Source of the DNA: Candidatus Methanomicula labiotermitis
GTDB lineage: Archaea; Thermoplasmatota; Thermoplasmata; Methanomassiliicoccales; Methanomethylophilaceae
DNA length: 58,681 nt
Assembly: GCA_009780575.1 (NCBI GenBank)
Contig: WQZU01000004.1
Span: 1 to 58,681, forward strand
Direction of reading: 5' to 3'
Positions 24,708 to 33,700 of the stretch are shown here, in pieces; the stretch's first letter is position 1, and each line of letters starts with the position of its first letter. The notes beneath the pieces were generated by a model that was not told the DNA's origin, searched no databases, and saw only the letters and a list, made by a program, of their open reading frames with translations. Both the position numbers and the translations under genes were made by a program.

Positions 24708-25009
24708 GCGCCGGAATTATTGATTTCAGCGTCTTTCAGGCTTGTTTTTCCGGCTGAACAATGTTAACTACCACTTTTTTTGTATGATATATAACCTCCG
24801 AAATGTGAGTTGTCGAAAGAGTTATATTCACTTTACGATTAGTGGGGTCAGCGACCATGTTGCATGGATGGCAGCACCATATGTCGCGAATGGGGAAGAT
24901 GAATGAAAAACGTGAAACTCTCAGCGGATGCTTTCTCGGCATCTCGCACATTTGAGGCTGACGCTCAATGATTGCTCATTCTACGATCGATGGTGTCAAG
25001 GCATGTGAC
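24708..25009. other. Intergenic stretch without a supported gene
   Basis: A minus-strand frame of 71 codons exists but has no domain and unlikely composition. The sequence holds no tRNA, clear terminator or repeat. The start of the downstream zinc-ribbon gene may use an in-frame ATG at 24968, but the conserved part begins at 25010. Confidence 0.4.
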
Positions 25010-25189
25010 ATGCTTAAGATATACTGCAAATGCGGAAACATAGTATCCCTTGACAAAGGGATGATATGGACAAAGAAGAATCTCAGAAAGAAGATTGAAT
25101 GTACCGCTTGCAGGAACAGAAGGATCTCTTTTGATATTGAATATCTGAACGGCCTGTTCGACGGTACACTGGACGAAGCTTTGGCATAA
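25010..25189 (+). CDS. Small zinc-ribbon protein upstream of CobW
   Basis: A protein of about 59 residues with C-x-C (YCKCGN) and C-x2-C (CTACRN) flanking a basic segment (KKNLRKKIE), likely a single zinc ribbon. The preferred start is MLKIYCKCGN; an earlier ATG at 24968 adds 14 residues without conserved features. It lies 28 nt before the CobW-like gene on the same strand, so it may be part of a metal-handling operon. Confidence 0.5.
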   Translation: MLKIYCKCGNIVSLDKGMIWTKKNLRKKIECTACRNRRISFDIEYLNGLFDGTLDEALA

Positions 25190-25217
25190 TTTTTTCTAAT
25201 CGTCCGCACATCCGGTT

Positions 25218-25808
25218 ATGATGCGTCTTCTTGTCGTTTCGGGAATGTTGGGCTCCGGGAAAACCTCGGTCATATTGGGAATCGCGGATATGCTGTCCGA
25301 TCGGAGTCTTAAGATCGCGATAATCGAGAACGAGATAGGGAGCATCGGCATCGACGGAGAGATATTGGAACGCAGCGGGCTGAAGGTAAAGGAATTGAGA
25401 GGAGGATGCATATGCTGCTCCATGCAGACCGGATTGATAGATACGCTGCGCACATTGGAAGCGGTCATGGGCCCCGATATAGCGATAATAGAACCTACCG
25501 GGATAGCGGACCCCAAGTACGTGGTCAATGCGGTCAAAGACGTTACGGGATTAGCTGTAACTTCAATATTTACTATAATTATGGTAGATGCGGAGAGATT
25601 CCTTAAGATAAGGAAACCATTCGAACGTCCGTTGAGAAATCAGCTGAGCGTAGCCGATCTGGTACTGATCAATAAGATGGATACGGTTACATCCAACGAG
25701 ATGGAGGAGATCGAGAAACATCTGCGCGAGTTTTCATATTCCGGCAGAATAATGGCGGTGCAGGCGAACAAACGTGTGAATATAGAGAAGGTGATGGACC
25801 TGATATGA
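25218..25808 (+). CDS. CobW/G3E-family GTPase (metallochaperone)
   Basis: This 196-residue G3E GTPase has Walker A GMLGSGKTSV near the N-terminus, the ENEIGSIGIDG switch region, the metal-binding GGCICC motif and the base-recognition NKMD. The G3E family contains CobW, HypB, UreG and zinc chaperones that load metals or cofactors using GTP. This version consists of the G domain only; the C-terminal CobW domain is missing. It overlaps the next gene by 4 nt. The metal may be nickel, cobalt or zinc; context does not decide. Confidence 0.85.
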   Translation: MMRLLVVSGMLGSGKTSVILGIADMLSDRSLKIAIIENEIGSIGIDGEILERSGLKVKELRGGCICCSMQTGLIDTLRTLEAVMGPDIAIIEPTGIADPKYVVNAVKDVTGLAVTSIFTIIMVDAERFLKIRKPFERPLRNQLSVADLVLINKMDTVTSNEMEEIEKHLREFSYSGRIMAVQANKRVNIEKVMDLI

Positions 25809-26263
25809 CATCGGACGAAGATTTCATACCGTCCGCGATAGCGGCAACCGTCAGCGGATCATTACCGTCAATGAACGCGGAAGACGCCAATTCATTGTTT
25901 TCCGAGATGCTTCACCATGTTGCTGTAGACTGCGTGAACGCCGGTTCTTGGATGATCGGGCACATAAAGGCGAACGTCAGGTCCGGCGATGATTTCCTTT
26001 CCATAAGCGTAACAACCGACAACGGGAACGTAAGAAGCCGTGCGGCGTTCACGGAAATTGTGAACAACTACTCAATGACGGTGAATGTTATCGTCTACGG
26101 CTTGGAGCGAAAGAAAGTGGCGGAGATACTCGTCTCCAATTTAAGGAAGATACTTGCGGACGTTGACATCACGGTGCATTCGCAGGTCGGGTGCGAAGAT
26201 CCGGGATGCGGCGATCCGCTCTGTCAGGACGAAAACCACAAAAGGATCATACCGGTGGAATGA
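25805..26263 (+). CDS. Partner of CobW GTPase with Cys-rich tail
   Basis: This 152-residue protein starts in an ATGA overlap with the CobW gene. The first 125 residues look like an alpha/beta domain (SVTTDNGNVRSRAAFTEI, SMTVNVIVYGLERKKVAEIL). The tail carries CEDPGCGDPLCQDENH, three Cys, Asp residues and a His in a likely metal site. The tight coupling suggests it is the second half of the chaperone or its client. I do not recognise a family. The gene ends flush against the convergent topA. Confidence 0.6.
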   Translation: MTSDEDFIPSAIAATVSGSLPSMNAEDANSLFSEMLHHVAVDCVNAGSWMIGHIKANVRSGDDFLSISVTTDNGNVRSRAAFTEIVNNYSMTVNVIVYGLERKKVAEILVSNLRKILADVDITVHSQVGCEDPGCGDPLCQDENHKRIIPVE

Positions 26264-28543
26264 TCATTCCTTCCTGGTGCTCTTTTTAGGCGCACTTTTT
26301 GAAGATGTCCTTCCCGGGCATTCGATGTCCATACACTCGGTCCTGCTGCCCATTGATATTATCGGGGAATTACAATATTCACATTTTTCGGACGTCGTAG
26401 CTATGGTCCCGGTCTGTCTGAGAGGATACGTCCGGTCGCATCCGGGCCATCCGGAACATCCCGCGAATCTTTTTCCGCTCTTGGAGTACGTGATCCTTAT
26501 ACGGCCGCCGCATTTCGGGCATTCGCCGAGATCGTTCTTCGATGTGTTGCTTTCGCATTTCGGATCTATGCAAACGGTCTGAGGAGGAAGTCCTCTCCGT
26601 ATCAGCCTCATTTTCGGAAGGCCGCATACTTCACACGTTTCTTCGGTTGTTTGCGTACCTCCTCCTCTCGGAAGGGGATATGCGCGCGCGCATTCGGGAT
26701 ATCCGTCGCATCCTATGAAATTGCCTTTCTTTGATCTTTTTATTGATATGGTGCTGCCGCACGCCGGGCAGAGGCCTATATGCTGCTGTTCTTTCATTAC
26801 GGCGCGTATCTCATCGCCCATCTCCGAACGGTCGCAGTTTATCTTTTCGGCGACACCGTACAGCATCTTCTGCGATTCTTCGACCACAGAAGACAATGTG
26901 CGTTCTCCGAGGCTTATCTTCATCATGTTGTCCTCAAGCGCGGCGGTCATCTCAGGTTCGGTGATACCGCCGCCGTGCTTCTCCAGCGAGCGCGTCATGG
27001 CGATACCGACCGGCGTCGGTATGAGATTGTTGCCCTGCACATAATTCCTTGAGAATAATTTCCCTATTATGTCGTGCCTCGTACTCTTCGTTCCCAGGTT
27101 AAGACGGTCCATCTCCTGTATAAGTGAACCCTGATTGTACCTGTAAGGAGGTTTTGTCTGCGACCCTTCCTGTGTTATTGATCTGACGTCGATCTCTGAA
27201 CCTGCCGTAAGTCTCGGAATTGAAACGTCGTTCGAGTTCAGATATTTCCCGTAATATTTTTTCCATCCCGCTTTTATCAGGACATGACCGTTGGATGTGA
27301 ACATCTCATCGTTCACACTGATGACGCATTTCGTGATCTCCGATTCCGCGTTCGGCGCAAGCGTTGCCAGGAAACGTCTTACGATCAGTTCGTAAAGTTT
27401 CCACTTGTCTCCTTTCATCTTATCCGATATGGCCGATGACGTCGGATATATCGGAGGATGGTCCGTCGTCCTTCTTTTTCCTCTCGAAGGCAATATCTTT
27501 TCTTGTGAAAGCACTTCATTGACCTCTTCCGAGAAACTTGAATCCTTCAGTTTCTCCAGCACTCCGCGTAAGCTCAGGCTTTTCGGGTATTCGGTGTTCT
27601 CCGTCCTCGGATATGATATGTAACCGCTTGTGTAGAGATCCTCAGCAAGCTTCATCGCAACCGCGGGCGGTATGCCTATCTTATTTGCCTCGACCTGCAT
27701 TGCGGTCGTGTCGAACGGCGGCGGCTTGTATTCCTCTTTGATCGAAACGTCGTGTGACACTATGATGCCTTTCTTCGCCGATCCGCATTTTTCAAAGACT
27801 GCGTCTGCCTTTTCCTTTTCCCAGAACGGATTGTCGTTATGCTCTCCCTTGAAGGCAAGCATCCCGAATTTTCCGTTTATCTTCCAGAACGGAACGGGTT
27901 CGAAACTTTCTATTTCCTCGTGGCGGTCCACCAGAAGCTTCAGTGTCGGACTCTGAACTCTGCCGACGGAAAGGAAATTCTTTCCGACCTGACCGGACGA
28001 TAATGATACGCTCCGCGTTAAAACGGCACCCCATGTGAGATCCACGATCTGTCTTGCTTCCGCGGCGTCCGATAACCGTACATCAGGTTCCGTGAGTTGC
28101 GAGAACGCCGCTTCAACTTCCCCCTTCGTCAATGCGCTGAATCTTGCTCTTTTCACCTTCTTCATGTCCGCGCCGGCTGCTCTGACCGTTTCCATGCCTA
28201 TCAGCTCTCCTTCACGATCGTAGTCGGTCGCGATGATCACCTCATCGGACATTTTTGAAAGGTCGCGTATGGCATCAAGCGTGCTTTTGGCACGAACCGT
28301 TTTGATCTGCGGCGCATAGACCAGATCGACCGGTGAACTGCCGTTCCAGTCATTGTATTCCTCGGTATAATCCAACTCCAGAATATGCCCGCGAAGGCTT
28401 ACGATACTGTACTCGTCATCTCCGTTGCTGAACGTTATTATGTTGGCGCCGCCGACGCTCCCGGATTTGGCCTGACCGTCGGAGAGGATCGTTGATATCC
28501 TGCGGGCGGCGTTAGCCTTCTCGGTTATGACAAGCTTTTTCAT
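26264..28543 (-). CDS. topA: DNA topoisomerase I (type IA)
   Basis: This 759-residue enzyme starts with the toprim domain (LVITEKANAARRI; acidic DYDREGE). The active-site Tyr lies in SGYISYPRTENTEYP. The core ends near 570 and is followed by Cys4 zinc modules (CPACGSTIS, CEVCGLPKM, CPKCGGRI, CEYCNSPI) and a Lys/Arg-rich end. It relaxes negatively supercoiled DNA by single-strand passage. A TATA box lies 27 nt before the start, so the message is nearly leaderless. Confidence 0.95.
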   Translation of the reverse strand: MKKLVITEKANAARRISTILSDGQAKSGSVGGANIITFSNGDDEYSIVSLRGHILELDYTEEYNDWNGSSPVDLVYAPQIKTVRAKSTLDAIRDLSKMSDEVIIATDYDREGELIGMETVRAAGADMKKVKRARFSALTKGEVEAAFSQLTEPDVRLSDAAEARQIVDLTWGAVLTRSVSLSSGQVGKNFLSVGRVQSPTLKLLVDRHEEIESFEPVPFWKINGKFGMLAFKGEHNDNPFWEKEKADAVFEKCGSAKKGIIVSHDVSIKEEYKPPPFDTTAMQVEANKIGIPPAVAMKLAEDLYTSGYISYPRTENTEYPKSLSLRGVLEKLKDSSFSEEVNEVLSQEKILPSRGKRRTTDHPPIYPTSSAISDKMKGDKWKLYELIVRRFLATLAPNAESEITKCVISVNDEMFTSNGHVLIKAGWKKYYGKYLNSNDVSIPRLTAGSEIDVRSITQEGSQTKPPYRYNQGSLIQEMDRLNLGTKSTRHDIIGKLFSRNYVQGNNLIPTPVGIAMTRSLEKHGGGITEPEMTAALEDNMMKISLGERTLSSVVEESQKMLYGVAEKINCDRSEMGDEIRAVMKEQQHIGLCPACGSTISIKRSKKGNFIGCDGYPECARAYPLPRGGGTQTTEETCEVCGLPKMRLIRRGLPPQTVCIDPKCESNTSKNDLGECPKCGGRIRITYSKSGKRFAGCSGWPGCDRTYPLRQTGTIATTSEKCEYCNSPIISMGSRTECMDIECPGRTSSKSAPKKSTRKE

Positions 28544-28565
28544 TTACAGGTCCAAACCCGACACA

Positions 28566-28575
28566 TTATAAATCA
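28566..28575 (-). promoter_or_regulatory. TATA box of topA
   Basis: On the minus strand ATTTATAATG is centred about 27 nt before the topA ATG at 28543. No Shine-Dalgarno sequence intervenes, which fits leaderless transcription. Confidence 0.5.
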
Positions 28576-28619
28576 TTTCGTATCTCGGATTTATCAGATC
28601 ACGATGCAATGCACGGGTA

Positions 28620-29060
28620 TCAGTGCCGGTGGCCCAAATGATGCATGTTGCCCGTGGTCGGCGACACCATTGTCAGTTTACCGCGAAGCACCCCTTTCAC
28701 CGCGGTTATCTCATCTGCGAGTTTTTTAAGCTCGCCGAGAGTGCCGCTCACGAGGAGCATCTCCATGCATCGGTCCTGATCCAAATGAACGTGTATCGTC
28801 GTATTGATGCTGCGGCCGTGGTCGTGCTGAATCGTTATCAGTTTTTCCTTTACGCTGCCTACGGTGTGATCATATATCATAACAATAACGCCGACCATGT
28901 ACTGATCGGGATTCTTCCATTCATTTTCCGCTAAAGCGTCTCTGACGAGGTCGCGTATAGCCTCGGACCGGCTGACGTATCCTTTTTTCATTATGACATC
29001 ATCAAATTCTCTCAGCAGTTCGGGTTCAAGTGATACTCCGATGCGTGTCACGCCGTCCAT
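28620..29060 (-). CDS. nikR: Nickel-responsive regulator NikR
   Basis: The 146-residue protein starts at MDGVTRIGVSLEPELLREFD, the ribbon-helix-helix DNA-binding part, followed by a typical YVSRSEAIRDLVRDAL helix. The C-terminal ACT-like metal domain has the nickel ligands in HDHGR, HVHLD and the Cys in RCMEMLLVSG. A long upstream extension of the frame is rejected because it would include the promoter. NikR represses nickel uptake when nickel is plentiful. A perfect inverted repeat lies over its own TATA region. Confidence 0.93.
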   Translation of the reverse strand: MDGVTRIGVSLEPELLREFDDVIMKKGYVSRSEAIRDLVRDALAENEWKNPDQYMVGVIVMIYDHTVGSVKEKLITIQHDHGRSINTTIHVHLDQDRCMEMLLVSGTLGELKKLADEITAVKGVLRGKLTMVSPTTGNMHHLGHRH

Positions 29061-29074
29061 GTTCCCTAATGTCG

Positions 29075-29092
29075 TAACATAGATATATGTTA
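29075..29092. promoter_or_regulatory. Inverted repeat over the nikR promoter, probable NikR operator
   Basis: TAACATA-GATA-TATGTTA is a perfect 7-4-7 inverted repeat. Its centre is about 24 nt before the nikR ATG, where the TATA box of a leaderless gene should be, and its middle is TATA-like. Binding here would block TBP, giving simple autoregulation. The half-sites differ from the bacterial GTATGA type, so assignment to NikR is inference. Confidence 0.5.
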
Positions 29093-29353
29093 TCACACGA
29101 ATCTTTCCGAATGGTGTCACGATACGCTGACGGAACATCGGGAATGTATTATCTCCAATAGAATGAAAGCGATCCGATCCTGGAATCCGTTCATACGTCC
29201 GAGACATCAGCTGGATATGTTCCTGTATGCAGCGTATCAAACCGCAGGCAGCGGATATGAACAACTCTCAGGGGCCCGATCTTCACTTCCGTTCCTCTTC
29301 TGATCTTCTTTCGTTTCTCGTGATCGGTATGATCGGATACCGCTTCGCACAAC

Positions 29354-29363
29354 GATTTATATC
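29354..29363 (+). promoter_or_regulatory. TATA box of the AsnB-like gene
   Basis: GATTTATATC is centred 26 nt before the GTG start at 29385. The spacing fits a leaderless mRNA beginning at or next to the GTG. The rest of the gap 29061-29384 shows no gene. Confidence 0.5.
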
Positions 29364-29384
29364 TGCACGTTCCTAACGTTTTTT

Positions 29385-30182
29385 GTGTCAACGGCAGATC
29401 TGACAAATGAATTATTGACTTCGCTGGATGCTTCCGTGAAAGAGACTGCCGCAGGGAATAAGATCGCGGTGGCGTTTTCCGGCGGGCTTGACAGCGGCAT
29501 CATAGCAGCGCTGTCTAACAAATATGCGGACGTGACATTGTACACCGTCGGCATGGAAAACGCGTACGATGTGAAAACTGCCGAAGAGATGGCGAAGATC
29601 ATGAAAATACGATGGAATCACATCGAAATAAATGAGAACAATCTTGAAAAGGAACTTTCGAACATGATATGCATCACCGGAACCGTAAATCCGATAACGC
29701 TGTCCTTTGAGGTTCCGCTGTATTTTGTTCTTAAACATTCCGATGAGAACATAGTTTTAAGCGGACAGGGAGCGGACGAACTCTTTGCGGGATTTTCGAA
29801 ATACGTCGGAATGAGCGAAGAACGATTTTCAGATACATCAACGAATGATATGGCGCAACTTATGAACATAACGCTTGCGCATGAACGCGCGGTCGCTTCG
29901 CATTTTGGAAAAATGGCGGTGTACCCGTATCTGAACGAAAGGGTCGTCGACGTGGTGAACCGTATGAGCATATGCGGAGTTTCCGAGGGAGAAATAAGAA
30001 AACCCCTGCTGCGCGACGTCGCAAAGGCGATAGGGCAGCCCGAACTTGCGGAGAAACCGAAAAAGGCGGCGCAATACGGCTCCGGAACAATGGTCGCCCT
30101 TCGTTCTATGGCAAAGAAGAGGAAAATGACCGTAAGGGAGATGATCGCGGACATGGCGTCTTCGATCGGAAACAATTCTTAG
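29385..30182 (+). CDS. Stand-alone asparagine-synthase-like ATP-pyrophosphatase
   Basis: This 265-residue protein consists only of the C-terminal synthase domain of AsnB. It has the PP-loop VAFSGGLDSGI, the GQGADELFAGFSKY motif, and FEVPLYFVLKH. The N-terminal glutaminase domain is absent, so it would use ammonia or a separate amidotransferase, and the amidated substrate may not be aspartate. The start is GTG at 29385. It heads an apparent operon with folC (28 nt later) and nth. Confidence 0.8.
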   Translation: MSTADLTNELLTSLDASVKETAAGNKIAVAFSGGLDSGIIAALSNKYADVTLYTVGMENAYDVKTAEEMAKIMKIRWNHIEINENNLEKELSNMICITGTVNPITLSFEVPLYFVLKHSDENIVLSGQGADELFAGFSKYVGMSEERFSDTSTNDMAQLMNITLAHERAVASHFGKMAVYPYLNERVVDVVNRMSICGVSEGEIRKPLLRDVAKAIGQPELAEKPKKAAQYGSGTMVALRSMAKKRKMTVREMIADMASSIGNNS

Positions 30183-30210
30183 AAAGACAATCGCCAATGA
30201 CGGGATCCCC

Positions 30211-31434
30211 ATGAAATTCAGCGAATGGATGGACCGGTTCGGAATAAACAGGATGCGTTTCGGACTTGAAAGTGTAAAGGAGTTACTCAAAAGACTCGGC
30301 GATCCGCAGAATGATTTCAAGTCCGTTCACATAGCGGGTTCAGACGGCAAAGGGTCAACATGCGCAATGATATACTCCGTGCTTTTGAATGCGGGAGTAC
30401 ACGCGGGAATGTATACGTCCCCGCATCTCATCAGATTCAACGAAAGGATATCCGTGAACGGAATTGGGATAGAGGACGATGAACTTGAATCCCTGATGCA
30501 GATCATCAAACCCGCGGTTGACGGGATGTCGGCGGACGGCATCGACTGCACGTTCTTTGAGGTCGCCACAGCGCTGGCATTTCTTCATTTTTCCAGATCC
30601 GGTGTGAAATACGCGGTCCTGGAAACAGGATTGGGGGGCAGACTTGACGCAACGAACGTTGTCATTCCCGATGTGACCGCAATAACCCATATAGGTTTGG
30701 AACACACCGAGATATTAGGCGACACTATAGAAAAGATAGCGTCCGAGAAGGCAGGAATAATAAAGAGATCGGTTCCGGTGGTCACCGCTAATTCGGGCGC
30801 TGCGCTGAACGTGATAAAGAATGCCGCCGAAAGATCGAATTCCGTTTTGACGGATGTGAACGAGGATCTGAAGATCATCTCATTCAGGAACGGGCATACG
30901 ACGATAGACTATCTCGGAAACGTGTACGAGATAGGAATACCGGGAAAATGCCAGGCGGAGAACGCCGCGATCGCCGCTGAATGCGTCCGGCAATTGAACA
31001 AAGACCTTGAGAAGTTCATCGCGAAAGGATTGAAAGATGTCAAATGGCGCGGAAGGATGGAATATTTTTCCGATGAGGACATTATAATAGATTCAACGCA
31101 CACTGCGGCAGGAGCAAAGATGCTTGTCAGCGATATAATTGAAACTTACGGGAAGGTTACGCTCATAACCGGCATGTTCAGCGATAAGGATGCAGACATT
31201 CTGTGCAGATACTTTTCAAAAATGGCGTCGAAGATAATAATCACGGCGCCGGGTTCGGAAAGGGCGATGCCGCCGGAAAGGTTAGCGGAGATAATGAGAA
31301 GATATTCCGATGACGTGTCGATCGAAAATGATCTTAGAAAGGCCATAGAATCGGAAAGGGGAAAAAGTACGATCCTGATAACCGGATCGTTACATATGGC
31401 AGGAGAGGCGATATCATATCTGAAAAAAGTATGA
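30211..31434 (+). CDS. folC: FolC-type folylpolyglutamate/dihydrofolate synthase (Mur ligase family)
   Basis: This 407-residue Mur-ligase-type enzyme has the ATP loop VHIAGSDGKGSTCAM, the folate loop YTSPHLIRFNERI, the conserved GLGGRLDATN and the ITHIGLEHTEILG with its Mg ligand His, then a C-terminal Rossmann domain (ILITGSLHMAGEA). It adds glutamate to a pterin such as folate or a methanopterin relative; the exact pterin is not given by sequence. It shares an ATGA overlap with nth. Confidence 0.88.
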   Translation: MKFSEWMDRFGINRMRFGLESVKELLKRLGDPQNDFKSVHIAGSDGKGSTCAMIYSVLLNAGVHAGMYTSPHLIRFNERISVNGIGIEDDELESLMQIIKPAVDGMSADGIDCTFFEVATALAFLHFSRSGVKYAVLETGLGGRLDATNVVIPDVTAITHIGLEHTEILGDTIEKIASEKAGIIKRSVPVVTANSGAALNVIKNAAERSNSVLTDVNEDLKIISFRNGHTTIDYLGNVYEIGIPGKCQAENAAIAAECVRQLNKDLEKFIAKGLKDVKWRGRMEYFSDEDIIIDSTHTAAGAKMLVSDIIETYGKVTLITGMFSDKDADILCRYFSKMASKIIITAPGSERAMPPERLAEIMRRYSDDVSIENDLRKAIESERGKSTILITGSLHMAGEAISYLKKV

Positions 31435-32069
31435 CGGCGGTGCTTGACATATTGTCAAAAGAGTACGGAGAGGGAGCATATCCGGGAAGATCGTCGGAAG
31501 GATTATCACCGGAATGGGATCCGTCGCCGTTCCATGTCCTTATCGCTACAATCCTGTCACAGAGAACGAGAGACGACAACACCAGGAAAGCGTCCGACGC
31601 CCTCTTTAAAAGATTTGATTCCGTTGGATCGATAGCGAACGCCTCCGTTCCCGAGATATCGGAACTCATAAAGCCTGCCGGGTTCCCGAAACAGAAGGGG
31701 AAGGCGCTGATCGATGTCTGTAAGATCCTGATCGAAGAATACGATTCAACCGTTCCGTCCGAAACCGATGAACTTCTCAAACTTCCGATGGTCGGCAGAA
31801 AGACCGCCAATTGCGTAAGGTCATACGCTTTCGGGCTGCAGGCGATATGCGTCGATACGCATGTTCACAGGATCGCGAATATCATGGGAATGGTAAGAAC
31901 TCGAAATCCGGATGAGACTGAATTCGAATTGATGAAAATAACTCCCGAGGAAAGATGGTCCGACATAAACCGGTATATTGTTAGACACGGTCAAACGGTA
32001 TGTGTCCCGAACCGTCCGAAATGTGATGCCTGTTCCGTCGCCGATATGTGCGACAGCAGACGCGAATAA
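31431..32069 (+). CDS. nth: Endonuclease III (DNA glycosylase/AP lyase)
   Basis: This 212-residue enzyme for oxidised pyrimidines has the helix-hairpin-helix KLPMVGRKTANCV with the catalytic Lys, the downstream catalytic Asp in VDTHVHRIAN, and a C-terminal cluster loop C-x6-C-x2-C-x5-C (CVPNRPKCDACSVADMC) for [4Fe-4S]. The start overlaps the folC stop (ATGA). Confidence 0.94.
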   Translation: MTAVLDILSKEYGEGAYPGRSSEGLSPEWDPSPFHVLIATILSQRTRDDNTRKASDALFKRFDSVGSIANASVPEISELIKPAGFPKQKGKALIDVCKILIEEYDSTVPSETDELLKLPMVGRKTANCVRSYAFGLQAICVDTHVHRIANIMGMVRTRNPDETEFELMKITPEERWSDINRYIVRHGQTVCVPNRPKCDACSVADMCDSRRE

Positions 32070-32194
32070 AAACGGTTATGGAACGAAACGGTAGTGTACT
32101 ACTTACACGCTGATGTTTACCATAAGAGAATTCCTGTTTATCCTGTAATCACTTTCTGGATCAATGAATCTTCAAGGCCCGCTCTTTTTTGAAC

Positions 32195-33638
32195 CTATAC
32201 TTTCAATGACGTGAATTCGACACCTTCTCTTTGTGCCCATATTGTGCCCAGCGTCCGCTGATCCTCCTCGGATGACCGTCCCGAAACGAACGCTATCCGT
32301 CGAATATGTCCAACAAAAGAGAGGAGTCCGGATCTATCTTATTGAGATATGAGAAGACACCGTCCTCGGCCCCTGTGGGACCGAGGACCGATAACGCATC
32401 CTCGGCACGGCAGTATTCCAGTATTGCGCTCTGTATCTCAATGCATACCTGCCTTACCGCCTTCTGCCGTCCTTTCCCGTTACGTCTGATCATCGCGTCC
32501 ATGACACTCGAAACCAATGTTGCGACCGCTATGACGAACAGCAACGCATTGGCCCTCGAAGGCGTATGGACGTAAACGGAATCTACACCCATGCCGGATT
32601 TCATCAATCGATACGTATGCTCGGTCTTGTACTGATCGAGATACAGACGCAGAACCGTATCCGTCGTCGCGCCGTGTCTCACGTTCTCCGCGTCCTCCGT
32701 CGAGAACGGTAAATTCGTCACGACCACCGAAATATCATGGATGTTCGCAAGTTCTTTCGCCCTTTCGCTGTCGAACGCCATCGAAACATCGATCTTCCAT
32801 ATGATCTTCGCAACGGCGTCGTTGAACACCGCAACAGCGTCGGCATGGCATGCGAACTCTTTCTTCGCGAATCACTTGAACAGTCTATCAGCATCACGTT
32901 TGCCTTGCCTCTCCAGATAATCCATCGCTTTACGCGTACCCTTCGGCGACCTGTACGCTATCAGTCTGAGCTTACCGCATGCGGTCTCCGATTCAGTGTC
33001 GTACGTCTTATATCCGGCGATCGAAGAATCGTCCATGATGCCGCTGATCGCCGAATTCACGATGTGTTCACGCAATTTATCAGAGAACGACGACGGAAGT
33101 TTTGATACGAATCCGATGTTCATCGTCTGCATCTGTTCGATCAGCGGATCGTTGACGAGCCTGCAGCCGGCAATGACGGTATTCTCCTTCGGATCGAGCA
33201 TCGCCTTCAGGATTCCAGGGTATCGCGGTTGATCACGGCGTCTGCGGCATTTCCGGAATACGATCTACGATATTTCAAAATGCGGCATCCGTCGGTGACC
33301 GTTGCGGCAGTATACTGAAGAAGATCGTTCCGTCCGTTCTTCGCGTTCCCGCCGAATGCTGGAACGGCTTCTCCGATCCAATCGTCCTCGGGTTTAACGG
33401 AATGGATGGAATAGTTCGTGGCGTCAATGTGCCGTACCTTGGAGTCGAACCCGAATTTCCTCTTCATCGCGGAAGAACACTTCCAAAAAAGTTCTTCCAG
33501 GCCTGAATCGAACAGAGAATCGAGATTCCTTGCCAAAGCGTTGTCGTTTAGGCTTTCTGCGTTCACGCCTTTACCGAATATCATATCCGTAGGCGTCGCA
33601 CTGTGGAAATACCGTATACCGGTGGCATCTTCTTCCAT
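32195..33638 (-). pseudogene. IS1634-like DDE transposase, broken into several frames
   Basis: Three minus-strand pieces line up as one protein: the N-part at 33638-33207 (FGFDSKVRHIDATNYSIHS with the first Asp), the middle at 33201-32872 (LDPKENTVIAGCRLVND, second Asp region; GYKTYDTESETACGKL) and the C-part at 32829-32293 (YLDQYKTEHTYRLMKSGM with the Glu). A further frame to 32195 (TLGTIWAQREGVEFTSLKV) may be the shifted end. The DDE layout fits IS1634-type elements. At least two frameshifts separate the pieces, and the usual N-terminus is missing. I could not identify terminal inverted repeats. Confidence 0.75.
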
Positions 33639-33700
33639 TTCTCAAAGGCTGAAAAGCGATGACAGGAAATCTTTATCTCATACCTAGATATCTGTATCGT

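Noticed and set aside
24736-24951. A 71-codon minus-strand frame in the gap after the NAPRTase gene
   Set aside because: Composition is poor and there is no domain or ribosome site; treated as non-coding.
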